Made by a program: the position numbers and the translations under genes
Assembly (NCBI RefSeq): GCF_007859915.1
Contig: NZ_SJPM01000003.1
Location: 1-64,000, forward strand
Length of the DNA: 64,000 bases
From: Neorhodopirellula pilleata
Lineage (GTDB): Bacteria; Planctomycetota; Planctomycetia; Pirellulales; Pirellulaceae
Direction: 5' to 3'
Notes under the pieces: generated by a model
The model's database searches: none
Told to the model about the DNA's origin: nothing
What the model saw: the letters and a program-made list of their open reading frames with translations, nothing else
Part shown: piece by piece, positions 17,788 to 26,479 of the stretch
Layout of the letters: every line of letters starts with the position of its first letter
How positions within the stretch are numbered: the stretch's first letter is position 1

Positions 17788-18260
17788 TTCTGTTCAGCGA
17801 GAATCCATTGAGCATCAATGTCCTCGGCGCAAGTGGACTGGACGTGAAATGGTTCGGCTTGAATGAACACGGTTTCAACGGGGTCGTCGACTCGTGCGTG
17901 CCGATGCTCGTTCGCGGGTCGTTAGCAATGCTCATTGCGATGCTCGTGGTGCGTTTGCTTCGTCCCCGAAGTATGTTGTGTCGCCGGCTGACTTGTGTGG
18001 GTGTATTGATGCACGGTTGGTTACTCGCGCCGTGGACGATCGAGATTCCTTGGTATGATCCACCGGCTGATATTGCGGGATTGGAACCGATGCATGAATC
18101 ACTCAGCGTGCCCGTCCCAACTATTTCCGTCGAAACGACTGTTGCGGCTGGCGACGAAAGGCTAACGCCGCATCGCCATGCAAACACTTCGTCCGAAGCT
18201 GGTTGCTCAAGAGGCGTTGCCGCCAATGTCGGTGGAGGGGGTCGAAGCCAAGGTGCGTGA
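17784..18260 (+). CDS. Truncated M56/BlaR1-like membrane protein
   Basis: The 158-residue product begins like planctomycete M56 (BlaR1/MecR1-type) sensors: a membrane segment (VRGSLAMLIAMLVVRLL), then RRLTCVGVLMHGWLLAPWTI and EIPWYDP. It then runs into a low-complexity tail and stops. The HExxH protease domain, at least 150 residues in intact homologues, is absent. The ATGA overlap with the repressor keeps the usual blaI-blaR1 operon geometry. Its 3' end overlaps the next gene by 83 bases in another frame, suggesting a deletion that joined the 5' part of an M56 gene to a downstream segment. Likely defective or a repurposed anchor. Confidence 0.65.
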   Translation: MILFSENPLSINVLGASGLDVKWFGLNEHGFNGVVDSCVPMLVRGSLAMLIAMLVVRLLRPRSMLCRRLTCVGVLMHGWLLAPWTIEIPWYDPPADIAGLEPMHESLSVPVPTISVETTVAAGDERLTPHRHANTSSEAGCSRGVAANVGGGGRSQGA

Positions 18261-19122
18261 GCTGGATCGGAAACTCGAGTCGCTCGCGGACATGGAAGAA
18301 TCAATTAAAGAATACGCCGAGAAGCTCCGAGCATCCGTCGATGCAAAAGTCGCCCGTTTGAAAGATCTCCGCGATGCGCCGGAGAAACTATCCGCTGAGG
18401 CCCTTCGAAGGGGCGCGATGTTTCTAGGTGGAGATGAAGCCGCTCAGTTGAAATCGCTCGACGGAATCGTTAATCACCAGCCGAGTGATGAAGCAGTCTT
18501 GTTTTGCGGCCACGTTGCCCAACGCTCTGAGTATGAGAGCGTCCGACGCGAGGCACTTCGAGCGGCTTGTTCACTCGGCAAAACTGGCTACCCCGCGATC
18601 GCGATCGCATACCAAGACTTGAACACGACAGACAGATTTTTCTTGCTCGAACAGATTCGTTCATTGTCAAACGAAGATCGAGCCGTGTTGATGGCTTCTA
18701 TGGCGAAAGACGCTAGCGAACCTCTCGTAGCCAAATTAATCGAAGAACCTTTCGACGATGACCGTCGATTTGTGTTACTGGGTAAATTGGCTGACGACTT
18801 CGGGGACCAAGCGATGACCAAGATCCTCGAGACGGCCCGTGAGACTCAAGGCTTGCAAGGTCTTGCCATGCTTTATGCAATCGCGAAATCTGGAGAGCCC
18901 AAGTACGTTTTACTAGCATTGAAGGCTGCTCGCGAACGCGGACCGTCGTCTTACGCGGTCATCGTTGCGGCGGGCAAATGCGACGACCCCGCCGTCCGCG
19001 CCGAACTCGTCCGCGCCGCCAAAGCTTGGGGCGGAGAGGCTGGCGAGCGAATCATCGACAAGGCGCTCGCCGATTCGAACGAATCACTTCGTCAAGCCGC
19101 TGCGGCAGTAATGGGCGAATAG
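18178..19122 (+). CDS. Coiled-coil and HEAT-like helical repeat protein
   Basis: The 314-residue product has an N-terminal coiled coil (about 20-70, VRELDRKLESLADMEESIKE) and then helical repeats to the end, with pieces such as EALRAACSLGKTGYPAIA, DPAVRAELVRAAKAWGG and NESLRQAAAAVMGE. The repeats resemble HEAT/PBS units, implying a protein-binding scaffold. There is no signal peptide. The frame is closed by TAA at 18163, so ATG 18178 is the earliest start; a second ATG lies near 18226. It overlaps the truncated M56 gene and may be the C-terminal part of a former M56-HEAT fusion. Function unknown. Confidence 0.7.
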   Translation: MQTLRPKLVAQEALPPMSVEGVEAKVRELDRKLESLADMEESIKEYAEKLRASVDAKVARLKDLRDAPEKLSAEALRRGAMFLGGDEAAQLKSLDGIVNHQPSDEAVLFCGHVAQRSEYESVRREALRAACSLGKTGYPAIAIAYQDLNTTDRFFLLEQIRSLSNEDRAVLMASMAKDASEPLVAKLIEEPFDDDRRFVLLGKLADDFGDQAMTKILETARETQGLQGLAMLYAIAKSGEPKYVLLALKAARERGPSSYAVIVAAGKCDDPAVRAELVRAAKAWGGEAGERIIDKALADSNESLRQAAAAVMGE

Positions 19123-19169
19123 CCATCATCCAAGACAGGTCATTCACCATGGAAACTCGCCATCGCTCA

Positions 19170-19270
19170 GAACGTGTTTTAAAAAGGGGTCTGACCCTCT
19201 CCGGCGAGGCCAAAAACCCAATGAAATCGACTCGCCTCCGAAGGGTCAGACCCCTTTTTAAAACACGTTC
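19170..19270. repeat. REP-type inverted repeat (two GGGTCAGACCC units)
   Basis: Two 29-base arms (19170-19198 and 19242-19270) are perfect reverse complements, each containing GGGTCTGACCC and a TTTTAAAA-type flank, separated by 43 bases. Imperfect pairing continues inward (CCGGCGAGGC with GCGAGTCG-type sequence). Each arm also holds its own small GGGTC/GACCC dyad. The same core occurs alone at 10790-10812. This is the structure of REP doublets spread by RAYT-type transposases, though no such gene is in the window. The 19123-19349 gap holds nothing else. Confidence 0.85.
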
Positions 19271-19349
19271 TCAGGAATGGAAACAGAGTACGCGGAAAAA
19301 TTGATCTTCCGAAAAAGCGGCGTGTCCACAGCAAGGGAACGCAGAACGA

Positions 19350-21413
19350 CTATTTCTCCGACAAAGACTCTTCCAATGCTTGAATTTGGAGCGTGATGGC
19401 CTCCAACCGTGGGTCGGTCGGATCGATCTCTCGGGCTTTTTCCAATTGATGACGGGCGTCGACTGGTCGTTGTTGCGAAACCAATGCCACGGCTAATCGG
19501 TATCGAGCCTCGAAGTTGACTGGTTCCGATTTGGTAAGGCGGGTGAGGGCTTCGATCGCGGCTTGCTGATCTCCTGCACCGGCGTAGGCTTCCGCTTTCA
19601 AAAACAACATGTCTGAATCATTCGCGTAAGCCGGGTCAAGTTGGTTGAAACATTCCAAGGCAAACTCGTATTCTTCGAGTGACAAATGTACGAGTGCCAA
19701 CAGATACATCGCACGCTCCCGTCGTCGATGCCTCTCACGCAGTACCGCTGGAATCAAATACGACTTGGCTTCGTCGAGTCGTCCCGCCTCGAAGAGAAGT
19801 TCTGCATAGTTTACATACGCTCGCGGAAAGTCTCCGACATCAAACAGCTCGTCGTAAAGGCGCAGCGACTCTTCGTTGCGACCCTGACACAGTTCACAGT
19901 CGGCGAGTAGGAATCGGCTCTCCAGGTCATCCGGGATCAACTTCAATGCGTCGGCTGCGTGCTGGGCCGCTTCGGGGAACTTACCCGCCCAGTGCATGAC
20001 CTTCGCAAGGTTTCGAAACGCGATCCCCCGCGTTTGATCGTCTACCAAGTCGAAGACTTTCTGTTGCACGTTCACTTTTTGCGTTTCGCTCGGCAACGAT
20101 CCGCCGACGACTCGGGTGCGTTGGAGTTCTTCAAGAATCCACCACGCCAACTCTCCGTGAACCTCGATCGTGGGATGCACGTGATCGAGAAATAGCTCAC
20201 GCCCGAAACAGGAGTGCCCGAACCGTTCTTGACTGTATTGTCGGAGCTTGGTCTCAAAATCGATCAACGGGATTTCATGGCGGCGTGCCACGCGTCGGAC
20301 CGTCTCGGCGATGGCGGTTGTCGCTCGCAGCGGACAAACGTCTTCATCGATCGCACGGAGGAAGGCCACCTCCGCTTGATCAAACTCTTCCATTTGAAAG
20401 AGTGCTCGACCGTGAAAAAAATGAGCCTCGGCGCAACGTGGATCCGAATTGATGATCGCGTTTGTCTGGGTCACGAGAGCTGAATCGTCCGATTGCTCCC
20501 AAGATGCCTTTACCTTGTCAAGCTGACTAAGCCCACTGGGCGTCGTCGGTGACTGTGAATTTGATTCAGATTTGAAGGGCCAACAGTCTTTTAAATTGGA
20601 AGCGGGTGTGATGAAAGCAATCTGTGCACCGGATCGCTGAGCGATCGATACCATCCGTTCCAAGTTCCATTCGTAGTGCCGAATCACCTTCGTTTGCCAC
20701 ACATCATCGCGGTGATAGTCGCTCGGACCAACCGTATGGTTCAATCTCTCGTCAACCTCCTCGGATAAACGAGCTTTAGTGTTGGAGTTGATCGGTGAAC
20801 TCGAAACGAATTGCTGAACGAGTGAGCCGACGCGAGTCTTCTGTAAGATCGCCGACGCGTTGCGGTTTAAAACCGAAGTTTCGAACAAGCCTTCATAGGT
20901 TCGTCGCTCCAAGAATTCGTTGTGGACGCTGTAGACTAGAAACAAGTCTGGTTCGTACTGGGACAGCTCTTGCATCACCTCCGCGACTCGGTAGCTGGCG
21001 TAGCTGACTCCGCCGGCATTGATGACTTCCCAGTTCGTATCAGGATCGGCAAGCGGCAATAGTTCTCGGAGCCACCCGCTGTAAGAAGTGCCATCGGCAA
21101 AGGGCCGACCGTAGGTAGTTGAACCGCCGACACAAAAAACGCGGCGGGTTCGGTCGGGTTTGATTGCAGGAAACGACTGATGATTGAACCATACCAACTT
21201 TCCGGCTGCGGTTTGGACTCTCTCGATTCCGTTTTCCGCCTGATACGATTCCAGGAGGGGAACTTGGCGTGAGAATCCGAGCAAAGGGTCCGTCGTCGTC
21301 GTGGTCGGCTCGAACCCGGCGATTGCCAACAGCGCTTCGGCGAGGAGCCAAAACCCCAACGTGGTAATCAGGCCGAACAGAAGCTTCTTGGGCCAAGACA
21401 ATGGAGTATTCAA
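19350..21413 (-). CDS. Membrane-anchored SGNH hydrolase with C-terminal TPR domain
   Basis: The 687-residue protein starts with one membrane segment (about 10-32). An SGNH/GDSL-like domain follows: block I FCVGGSTTYGRP with Ser98, block II NAGGVSYAS, block III VYSVHNEFLERR, and the late DHVHP pair that supplies the catalytic Asp and His. The C-terminal 250 residues are tetratricopeptide repeats, for example ALKLIPDDLESRFLLADCEL and YELALECFNQLDPAY-like units. The domain probably hydrolyses an acyl ester on the outer face of the membrane while the TPRs bind partners. It lies 55 bases upstream of the FemAB-like gene's end on the same strand. Confidence 0.85.
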   Translation of the reverse strand: MNTPLSWPKKLLFGLITTLGFWLLAEALLAIAGFEPTTTTTDPLLGFSRQVPLLESYQAENGIERVQTAAGKLVWFNHQSFPAIKPDRTRRVFCVGGSTTYGRPFADGTSYSGWLRELLPLADPDTNWEVINAGGVSYASYRVAEVMQELSQYEPDLFLVYSVHNEFLERRTYEGLFETSVLNRNASAILQKTRVGSLVQQFVSSSPINSNTKARLSEEVDERLNHTVGPSDYHRDDVWQTKVIRHYEWNLERMVSIAQRSGAQIAFITPASNLKDCWPFKSESNSQSPTTPSGLSQLDKVKASWEQSDDSALVTQTNAIINSDPRCAEAHFFHGRALFQMEEFDQAEVAFLRAIDEDVCPLRATTAIAETVRRVARRHEIPLIDFETKLRQYSQERFGHSCFGRELFLDHVHPTIEVHGELAWWILEELQRTRVVGGSLPSETQKVNVQQKVFDLVDDQTRGIAFRNLAKVMHWAGKFPEAAQHAADALKLIPDDLESRFLLADCELCQGRNEESLRLYDELFDVGDFPRAYVNYAELLFEAGRLDEAKSYLIPAVLRERHRRRERAMYLLALVHLSLEEYEFALECFNQLDPAYANDSDMLFLKAEAYAGAGDQQAAIEALTRLTKSEPVNFEARYRLAVALVSQQRPVDARHQLEKAREIDPTDPRLEAITLQIQALEESLSEK

Positions 21414-21468
21414 TTTCGTAATGTGCCTTGCCGTCGGATCGGTACGATTACCTCATTCTTGATCGAAG

Positions 21469-22494
21469 TCAAACGATCAACAATGGGCGGGTTATCCGGT
21501 AGCCCGTTTCGGCAACCTTCATCCGCCATTGTGAATACACCTTTCGATATCGTCCGACGTTCACATGGCGACCACCAAATCGCTCTTTAAAGATTCCGGG
21601 ACCATACTTTTCGCCCGCCCATCCGGCACCCGCGAAGTCGTAAACGCGATGTTGGTTTTGGATCGCCCATTGAATCGATTCCCAGACCAGCGAAGCCTGA
21701 GCCGCAATTCCGGGAATTCGATACGTACCGGCGTGTGACCAATACACCCGCCCGTTGAATATAAAATGACAGGCAGAAGCGATCGGCTGCCCGTTGAAGT
21801 CCGCCATCGTCAATCGAATATGATCTTTCGGAAAGCGAGCAAAGATCTGTTCGAAATAACCGATCTCAACCAAAGGGACTTTGGAACGAGCATGACTATG
21901 CAATAGATGCTCGTAGAAAATAGGCAAATCGCGTCCAGGATCCGCTTCGCGAACGGTCAACCCGCGACGTTGATTGGCGCGGATGTTGTTGCGTCGCTTG
22001 GGACTCATACGACGAAATATCTCGTCCGGTGAGACGGTTAAATCTAATTCATAGTTATTGTAATGGTATTGTTCGTAGCCGGCCTGAACGTATTCGTCCC
22101 CGCAAGGATCATCATTCGACAGAGGGCGAATTTCGCTGAAGACGACGTTTTCGGACATGTGGGCATCGTGTTCGGCCAACAGACACGCGATTGCTCGACG
22201 CCCCGCATCACCCTGGATCACGATCGGCTCGGCAAAAAAGATCGACCGCGACGTCATGGACTTGGGCCATATCCCGGCTAATGAAACCTTGACGGCGACT
22301 AACAGACCAACCATCTCGCCATCACGATTGATTGCCGCCAGAGCGAGCGGTTCATATCCGTCAGTGTCGCGAAACGCATGAATCATGGCGGTGGTGTGGT
22401 ACAAGCTTCCGCCAGGATGGCGGGCGACAAACTCGTCCCATTGATGCGTCTCACAGGCGGTACGGACCGTGAAAGGTTTCGAAACGGTGATCAT
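21469..22494 (-). CDS. FemAB/GNAT-like peptidoglycan- or exopolysaccharide-associated acyltransferase
   Basis: The 341-residue protein matches FemAB-type acetyltransferase-fold proteins: HPGGSLYHTTAMIHAF near the N-terminus, SPKRRNNIRANQRRGLTV before the second GNAT half, then HFIFNGRVYWSHAGT, ASLVWESIQWA and YDFAGAGWAGEKYGPGIFKERFGG. FemX proteins add amino acids to cell-wall precursors from aminoacyl-tRNA. Relatives in Gram-negative bacteria often sit in exopolysaccharide or PEP-CTERM loci, and the substrate here is unknown. It has no signal peptide and is cytoplasmic. It is divergent from the SUMF1-domain gene and upstream of the SGNH-TPR gene on the same strand, probably cotranscribed. 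Confidence 0.8.
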   Translation of the reverse strand: MITVSKPFTVRTACETHQWDEFVARHPGGSLYHTTAMIHAFRDTDGYEPLALAAINRDGEMVGLLVAVKVSLAGIWPKSMTSRSIFFAEPIVIQGDAGRRAIACLLAEHDAHMSENVVFSEIRPLSNDDPCGDEYVQAGYEQYHYNNYELDLTVSPDEIFRRMSPKRRNNIRANQRRGLTVREADPGRDLPIFYEHLLHSHARSKVPLVEIGYFEQIFARFPKDHIRLTMADFNGQPIASACHFIFNGRVYWSHAGTYRIPGIAAQASLVWESIQWAIQNQHRVYDFAGAGWAGEKYGPGIFKERFGGRHVNVGRYRKVYSQWRMKVAETGYRITRPLLIV

Positions 22495-22792
22495 CAGGTT
22501 TCAAAAAAGTTGGCGGAAATCGATCCCCCCTACTTTATTTAATGATCGCTTGATCAGCACTGCTTCGTTTGAGCAACCCAACCTAACTTTGTTTGTCGAT
22601 GCCGCGCAACCCGCACGACCTTCCATTCCGTTGTATTCCGGGTTTTCAGCAATATTCACTTCGAAAGAACGGAGCGATCGGTGGAGTTGGCGTCCTGATT
22701 TGGGTAGCATCGCAGGCAAATGGGCCTAGAATAGGGGCTTGCTGACGAACCAGCGAATTCCCACTTTCACTCCCTTGACCCTCGTCGCTGCC
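22495..22792. promoter_or_regulatory. Divergent intergenic region between the FemAB-like and SUMF1 genes
   Basis: Nearly 300 bases separate the two divergent starts. I see no conserved gene and no clear palindrome. It should contain both promoters, but no convincing -35/-10 pair can be chosen by eye. Confidence 0.4.
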
Positions 22793-24013
22793 ATGCTCCG
22801 ATTGCTCGATTTTGCTTTCCGATCTCAATTCGCTATCACCGTCGGCTTGACGGTGGCCTGCTCGTTTTCATCCAATTCGGCTCTGGCAGACGCCACCGCG
22901 ACGCTGCCCTTGGGGATCACCGCAAACCAGCCTGCCGAGGGGGCTTCGGTGGCGTTAGACAACGGAACGTTCATGGTTCCCTACACCCAGAAAATCCCCG
23001 GTACGGATATTGAGTTTGAGATGATTCCGGTACCCGGTGGGGAATTCACCATGGGAACTTCCGAGGATGCCGACGGATTTGTCGAGGACGAAGGCCCGAC
23101 GGTGAAGGTCAAGGTCGCTCCGATGTGGGTCGCCAAGACGGAGACCCGCTGGGACATGTATAAGGAATACATGCGAATGTACAGCGTCTTCAAAGAGTTT
23201 GAGGCCCGCGGCATTCGTCCCGTCAGCGAAGACAATCAAGCCGACGCCGTGACCGCGCCGACGGAACTCTACGATCCCTCGTTCACGTTTGAATATGGTG
23301 AGGCAGCCGATCAGCCTGCGGTGACGATGACCCAGTACGCGGCTCAACAGTTCACGAAATGGTTGTCACGGATTTCGGACGTGCAGTATCGCTTGCCGAC
23401 CGAGGCGGAATGGGAATACGCCGCCCGCGCTGGAACGACGACCGCCTACAGTTGGGGCGATGATGCCGGTGATATCGAAGAGTACGCGTGGTACTTCGAT
23501 AATAGCCTCGAGGGTCCGGGAGTGGTCGGTACGAAGAAACCGAATCCGTTCGGACTTTATGACATGCACGGCAATGCGGCCGAATGGACCATCAATGAGT
23601 ACACCGAGAACGGTTATCAGTGGATGGTCGACGAACAGCCCGTCGATGCCACCGCCGCTGCCCGGTTCCCGACCAATCCCTATCCTTGCGTCGCTCGTGG
23701 CGGAAGTTGGGAAATGGATCCCCCGGAACTTCGCAGCGCCGCTCGATTGGCATCTAATGATGAAGATTGGAAAGAAGAGGATCCGAACTTCCCTCGCAGT
23801 CCTTGGTGGTTCACCAGTGACCCGTCCCGCGGCGTTGGCTTTCGTCTGTTCCGGTCGTTGAAGGATCTTCCTCAAGAAACCATCGTTCAGTTTTGGGAGC
23901 CGCTTCCCGAGGAAACCAAGATGGACGTCGAAAGCCGTGTCACGGAAGGTCGTAGCGGCTACGGTTTGGTCGACGAAAACCTGCCCGGCGAAGCCGCCAA
24001 GTTGAAGGAATGA
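22793..24013 (+). CDS. Secreted SUMF1 (formylglycine-generating-enzyme-like) domain protein
   Basis: The product is about 406 residues from the ATG at 22793, with a signal peptide ending near NSALADA; a TTG at 22739 would add an unlikely leader. The SUMF1 domain is clear: IPVPGGEFTMGTSEDADGF, YRLPTEAEWEYAARAGTTTA, NPFGLYDMHGNAAEWT, ARGGSW and GVGFRLFRSL. I do not find the paired cysteines used for catalysis by true sulfatase-activating enzymes near the C-terminus. A binding or non-oxidase role is therefore more likely than sulfatase maturation. It overlaps the following hydrolase gene by four bases (ATGA), so the two are translationally coupled. Confidence 0.85.
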   Translation: MLRLLDFAFRSQFAITVGLTVACSFSSNSALADATATLPLGITANQPAEGASVALDNGTFMVPYTQKIPGTDIEFEMIPVPGGEFTMGTSEDADGFVEDEGPTVKVKVAPMWVAKTETRWDMYKEYMRMYSVFKEFEARGIRPVSEDNQADAVTAPTELYDPSFTFEYGEAADQPAVTMTQYAAQQFTKWLSRISDVQYRLPTEAEWEYAARAGTTTAYSWGDDAGDIEEYAWYFDNSLEGPGVVGTKKPNPFGLYDMHGNAAEWTINEYTENGYQWMVDEQPVDATAAARFPTNPYPCVARGGSWEMDPPELRSAARLASNDEDWKEEDPNFPRSPWWFTSDPSRGVGFRLFRSLKDLPQETIVQFWEPLPEETKMDVESRVTEGRSGYGLVDENLPGEAAKLKE

Positions 24014-24852
24014 TCGCCCCCGAACTGGCTTTTTTTTCGAGTTCGCGGTCGGGGCGTTTGGCGGTCCGGCGGTGGGCTCATGCGAATCCGAAAGCGGAGA
24101 TCATTTTCCTGCACGGGATCATCAGCCACAGCGGCTGGTACGAGGCAAGCGGCTCGCACCTGAATGAAAACGGCTTTCAGGTGCATAGCCTGGACCGCCG
24201 CGGTTCGGGATTGAACTTCGCGCACCGCGGCGACGTCGATCAATGGACCACTTGGTTGTCCGACGTCGTGGAGTACGTCGAGAGCTTACCGACCGAGTTA
24301 CCCAAGCTGCTCTTCGGAATCAGCTGGGGAGGCATCCTGGCGACATCATTGGTTCGCGTGCATCCGAAACTATTCCACGCGTACGGATTGATTTGTCCGG
24401 GGCTCTATTCGTCCAAATCGACAACAACGGTGCAGCAGTTCGGATTGAAGGTCGCTGAACTGGCCCGGTTGGATCGCGAGCGTGTCGAGGTGCCGTTGCG
24501 AGATCCAGCGTTGTTTACCAATTCACCGTCGCGTCGACGCTACATCGCTGAAGATCCCTTGACCTTACGAAAGATCACAATTCGGTTCGCCATTGAAAAC
24601 TTGAAACTTTGGAACCACGCCGTCGATCAACCTGACCAGATCAAGATTCCCATGTTGTTGATGTTGGCCGACGCGGATCCGATCACGGACAACGAATCCA
24701 CACGGGCGTTTGTTTCCAAGATGGGTAGCGAGGACAAATCCGTGATGGTCTATCACGATGCGTCTCACACACTTGAATTTGAACCCGATCCGTCAGGGTA
24801 TTTGAACGATCTGACGCGGTGGTGCGTGCGTCAAAGCTCGGTCAAGAATTGA
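24010..24852 (+). CDS. Alpha/beta hydrolase, serine-aminopeptidase (S33)/monoglyceride-lipase type
   Basis: The 280-residue cytoplasmic enzyme has the oxyanion segment IIFLHGIISHSGWY, a DRRGSG turn, nucleophile elbow GISWGG (Ser105), acid in LADADPITD and His in DASHTLEFE. The layout resembles monoacylglycerol lipase-like S33 hydrolases acting on small esters or lysolipids. It is coupled to the SUMF1-domain gene by an ATGA overlap. Its last 22 bases overlap the convergent GH3 gene. A role linked to the neighbouring lipid/polyketide cluster is possible but is inferred only from position. Confidence 0.85.
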   Translation: MIAPELAFFSSSRSGRLAVRRWAHANPKAEIIFLHGIISHSGWYEASGSHLNENGFQVHSLDRRGSGLNFAHRGDVDQWTTWLSDVVEYVESLPTELPKLLFGISWGGILATSLVRVHPKLFHAYGLICPGLYSSKSTTTVQQFGLKVAELARLDRERVEVPLRDPALFTNSPSRRRYIAEDPLTLRKITIRFAIENLKLWNHAVDQPDQIKIPMLLMLADADPITDNESTRAFVSKMGSEDKSVMVYHDASHTLEFEPDPSGYLNDLTRWCVRQSSVKN

Positions 24853-26468
24853 TCGGATGTTCCCAAGAACGTGTGCTTGTATTGTTCCTGAGTGCCACCT
24901 CGCTCGGCGATCTTGCGTTCTCGCATTTTTTGCCACGAGCCGTTGGGAATGATCTTGGTTTCGATCGGTCGCAGACGATTGGTTTTGATCCGATCGTCGT
25001 ATTCGCAGTTGACCGCCGCGAGCGAACGGTCGATCGATTTGGCGATGTTTTCGACGTCGTCGTTGAGGTGAGATTCGATCAACAAACGATAGCGGGGCGT
25101 GCTTCCCATGACGGGGACAAGCATCACGGTTTCGACACGCAAATTCAGTTGACCGAATCCCTCACGGACGGCTGTCGCGACTTGATACTCGGTCAGTTTT
25201 TCGCCCGTCATGCTGCTGCAATGAGCGCCTTTGTGTAGGAACGTCAGCATGGGGGTTTGGCCTCGAAATCCCACGCACTGAACCACGTCGTGGATGTTGT
25301 ATCGGAACAAACCGCCGGAATTGGTTAAGAGGATGTAGTAGGATTGACCCTCGATCAATTCGTGTGCTTCGAGAACCGTGGGCGAGTCGCTTTCAAATTC
25401 CGATTCGGGGATGAACTCATAGAAATTCGATTCGTAGTCCAACAGACCGGCATTGGATTCGTCTTCGATCGGAATCGTCATCCGTCCTTCACTGGCCGAC
25501 AAGCCGTGATCGCGAAACGCACATTCGCCGTAGAGCCGCCGTACCTCAGGAATGAAAGCGCTCACCGAACCTCCCATCCAAACGCCGATGACCGACAATT
25601 GCGGCCAAAAATCTTTCGGCAGCAACCGCCCGGTTTGCTCGATGATGTTTTCCAGTTCTTGAATGCGGCGTGATGAAACTCGCTTGATGCGCCGCTGTAA
25701 CGTATTGCTCGTGGTGCTCGAACATCCCTCGGGCAAACGAAGCGTTCCGTCGCGCATGTCACGAATCAATGATTCCTTTTCGCGATCGGCTAGCTCGGCC
25801 AAGCCGACCAAGGTCAACGGATTGGCGGTCATGATCATGCCGACTTTCCGCGACGGCAGCGACAATCGCAGAGCCGTGTACTGGCGGGCCGTCCAATCGG
25901 AAATTTTTCCGACTTCGGGCGGTACGATGAACGTTCGACGGACAATGGCCGGACGCGTTTCGGCAGCCAGCCCACTGATGCTTCCGCACCAAACGCCACT
26001 CTCCGCTTGGCTTTGTTGCCAATCGCCGGCCAAGTGAACATATTCCTTTTTCGCCAAATCCATGTGGTCGGTGTGGGCCTTGAGTCCCCATATTTTCCAA
26101 CCGCGTTTGTAGGTGCGTATGAACTCGTCGGTAACCGGAATGTGTTTGGGTTGTTCGGTCGTACCGGACGTCAAAGCGAACATTAACAACCGAACCGAGG
26201 GGCTGAAGAGCGCTCCGGGATCGCCTCTGCGAACGTCGTCGACGTAGGGACGGAAGGTTTCAAAATCAGTGATCGGGATATTTCGACGAAAGTCGTCGAC
26301 GTTTCGAATCGAACGTAGGTGGTAATCACGGCCAAACCGACTGTCGGCGCATAAACGAACTTTCTCGAGCAAGACATCTCGTTGAATGTCACGCGAGTTC
26401 GCGGTTTGACGCAGCATCCTTGAGACGATCGCGTTTTGAAGCTTGATATAAGCCCAACGAGCATTCAT
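24831..26468 (-). CDS. GH3-family acyl-acid-amido synthetase
   Basis: The 545-residue protein matches the GH3 auxin-responsive promoter family, adenylating enzymes that join a carboxylic acid to an amino acid or amine through an acyl-AMP. The ATP-binding loop is FALTSGTTEQPKHIPVT (residues 98-114). Other marks are AGDWQQSQAE, DHGLSASEGRMTIPIED, YYILLTNSGGLFRYNIHDVV and HKGAHCSSMTGEKLTEYQV. Length is as in other bacterial members. It starts 11 bases after the PKS stop on the same strand and is the last gene of the operon. It probably conjugates the released PKS acid, though which acid and amine cannot be told. Confidence 0.9.
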   Translation of the reverse strand: MNARWAYIKLQNAIVSRMLRQTANSRDIQRDVLLEKVRLCADSRFGRDYHLRSIRNVDDFRRNIPITDFETFRPYVDDVRRGDPGALFSPSVRLLMFALTSGTTEQPKHIPVTDEFIRTYKRGWKIWGLKAHTDHMDLAKKEYVHLAGDWQQSQAESGVWCGSISGLAAETRPAIVRRTFIVPPEVGKISDWTARQYTALRLSLPSRKVGMIMTANPLTLVGLAELADREKESLIRDMRDGTLRLPEGCSSTTSNTLQRRIKRVSSRRIQELENIIEQTGRLLPKDFWPQLSVIGVWMGGSVSAFIPEVRRLYGECAFRDHGLSASEGRMTIPIEDESNAGLLDYESNFYEFIPESEFESDSPTVLEAHELIEGQSYYILLTNSGGLFRYNIHDVVQCVGFRGQTPMLTFLHKGAHCSSMTGEKLTEYQVATAVREGFGQLNLRVETVMLVPVMGSTPRYRLLIESHLNDDVENIAKSIDRSLAAVNCEYDDRIKTNRLRPIETKIIPNGSWQKMRERKIAERGGTQEQYKHTFLGTSDQFLTEL

Positions 26469-26479
26469 TGAGCGACCTC

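Noticed and set aside
22793..24013. True sulfatase-activating formylglycine-generating enzyme
   Set aside because: The catalytic cysteine pair was not seen, and no sulfatase gene is adjacent; only the SUMF1 fold is supported.
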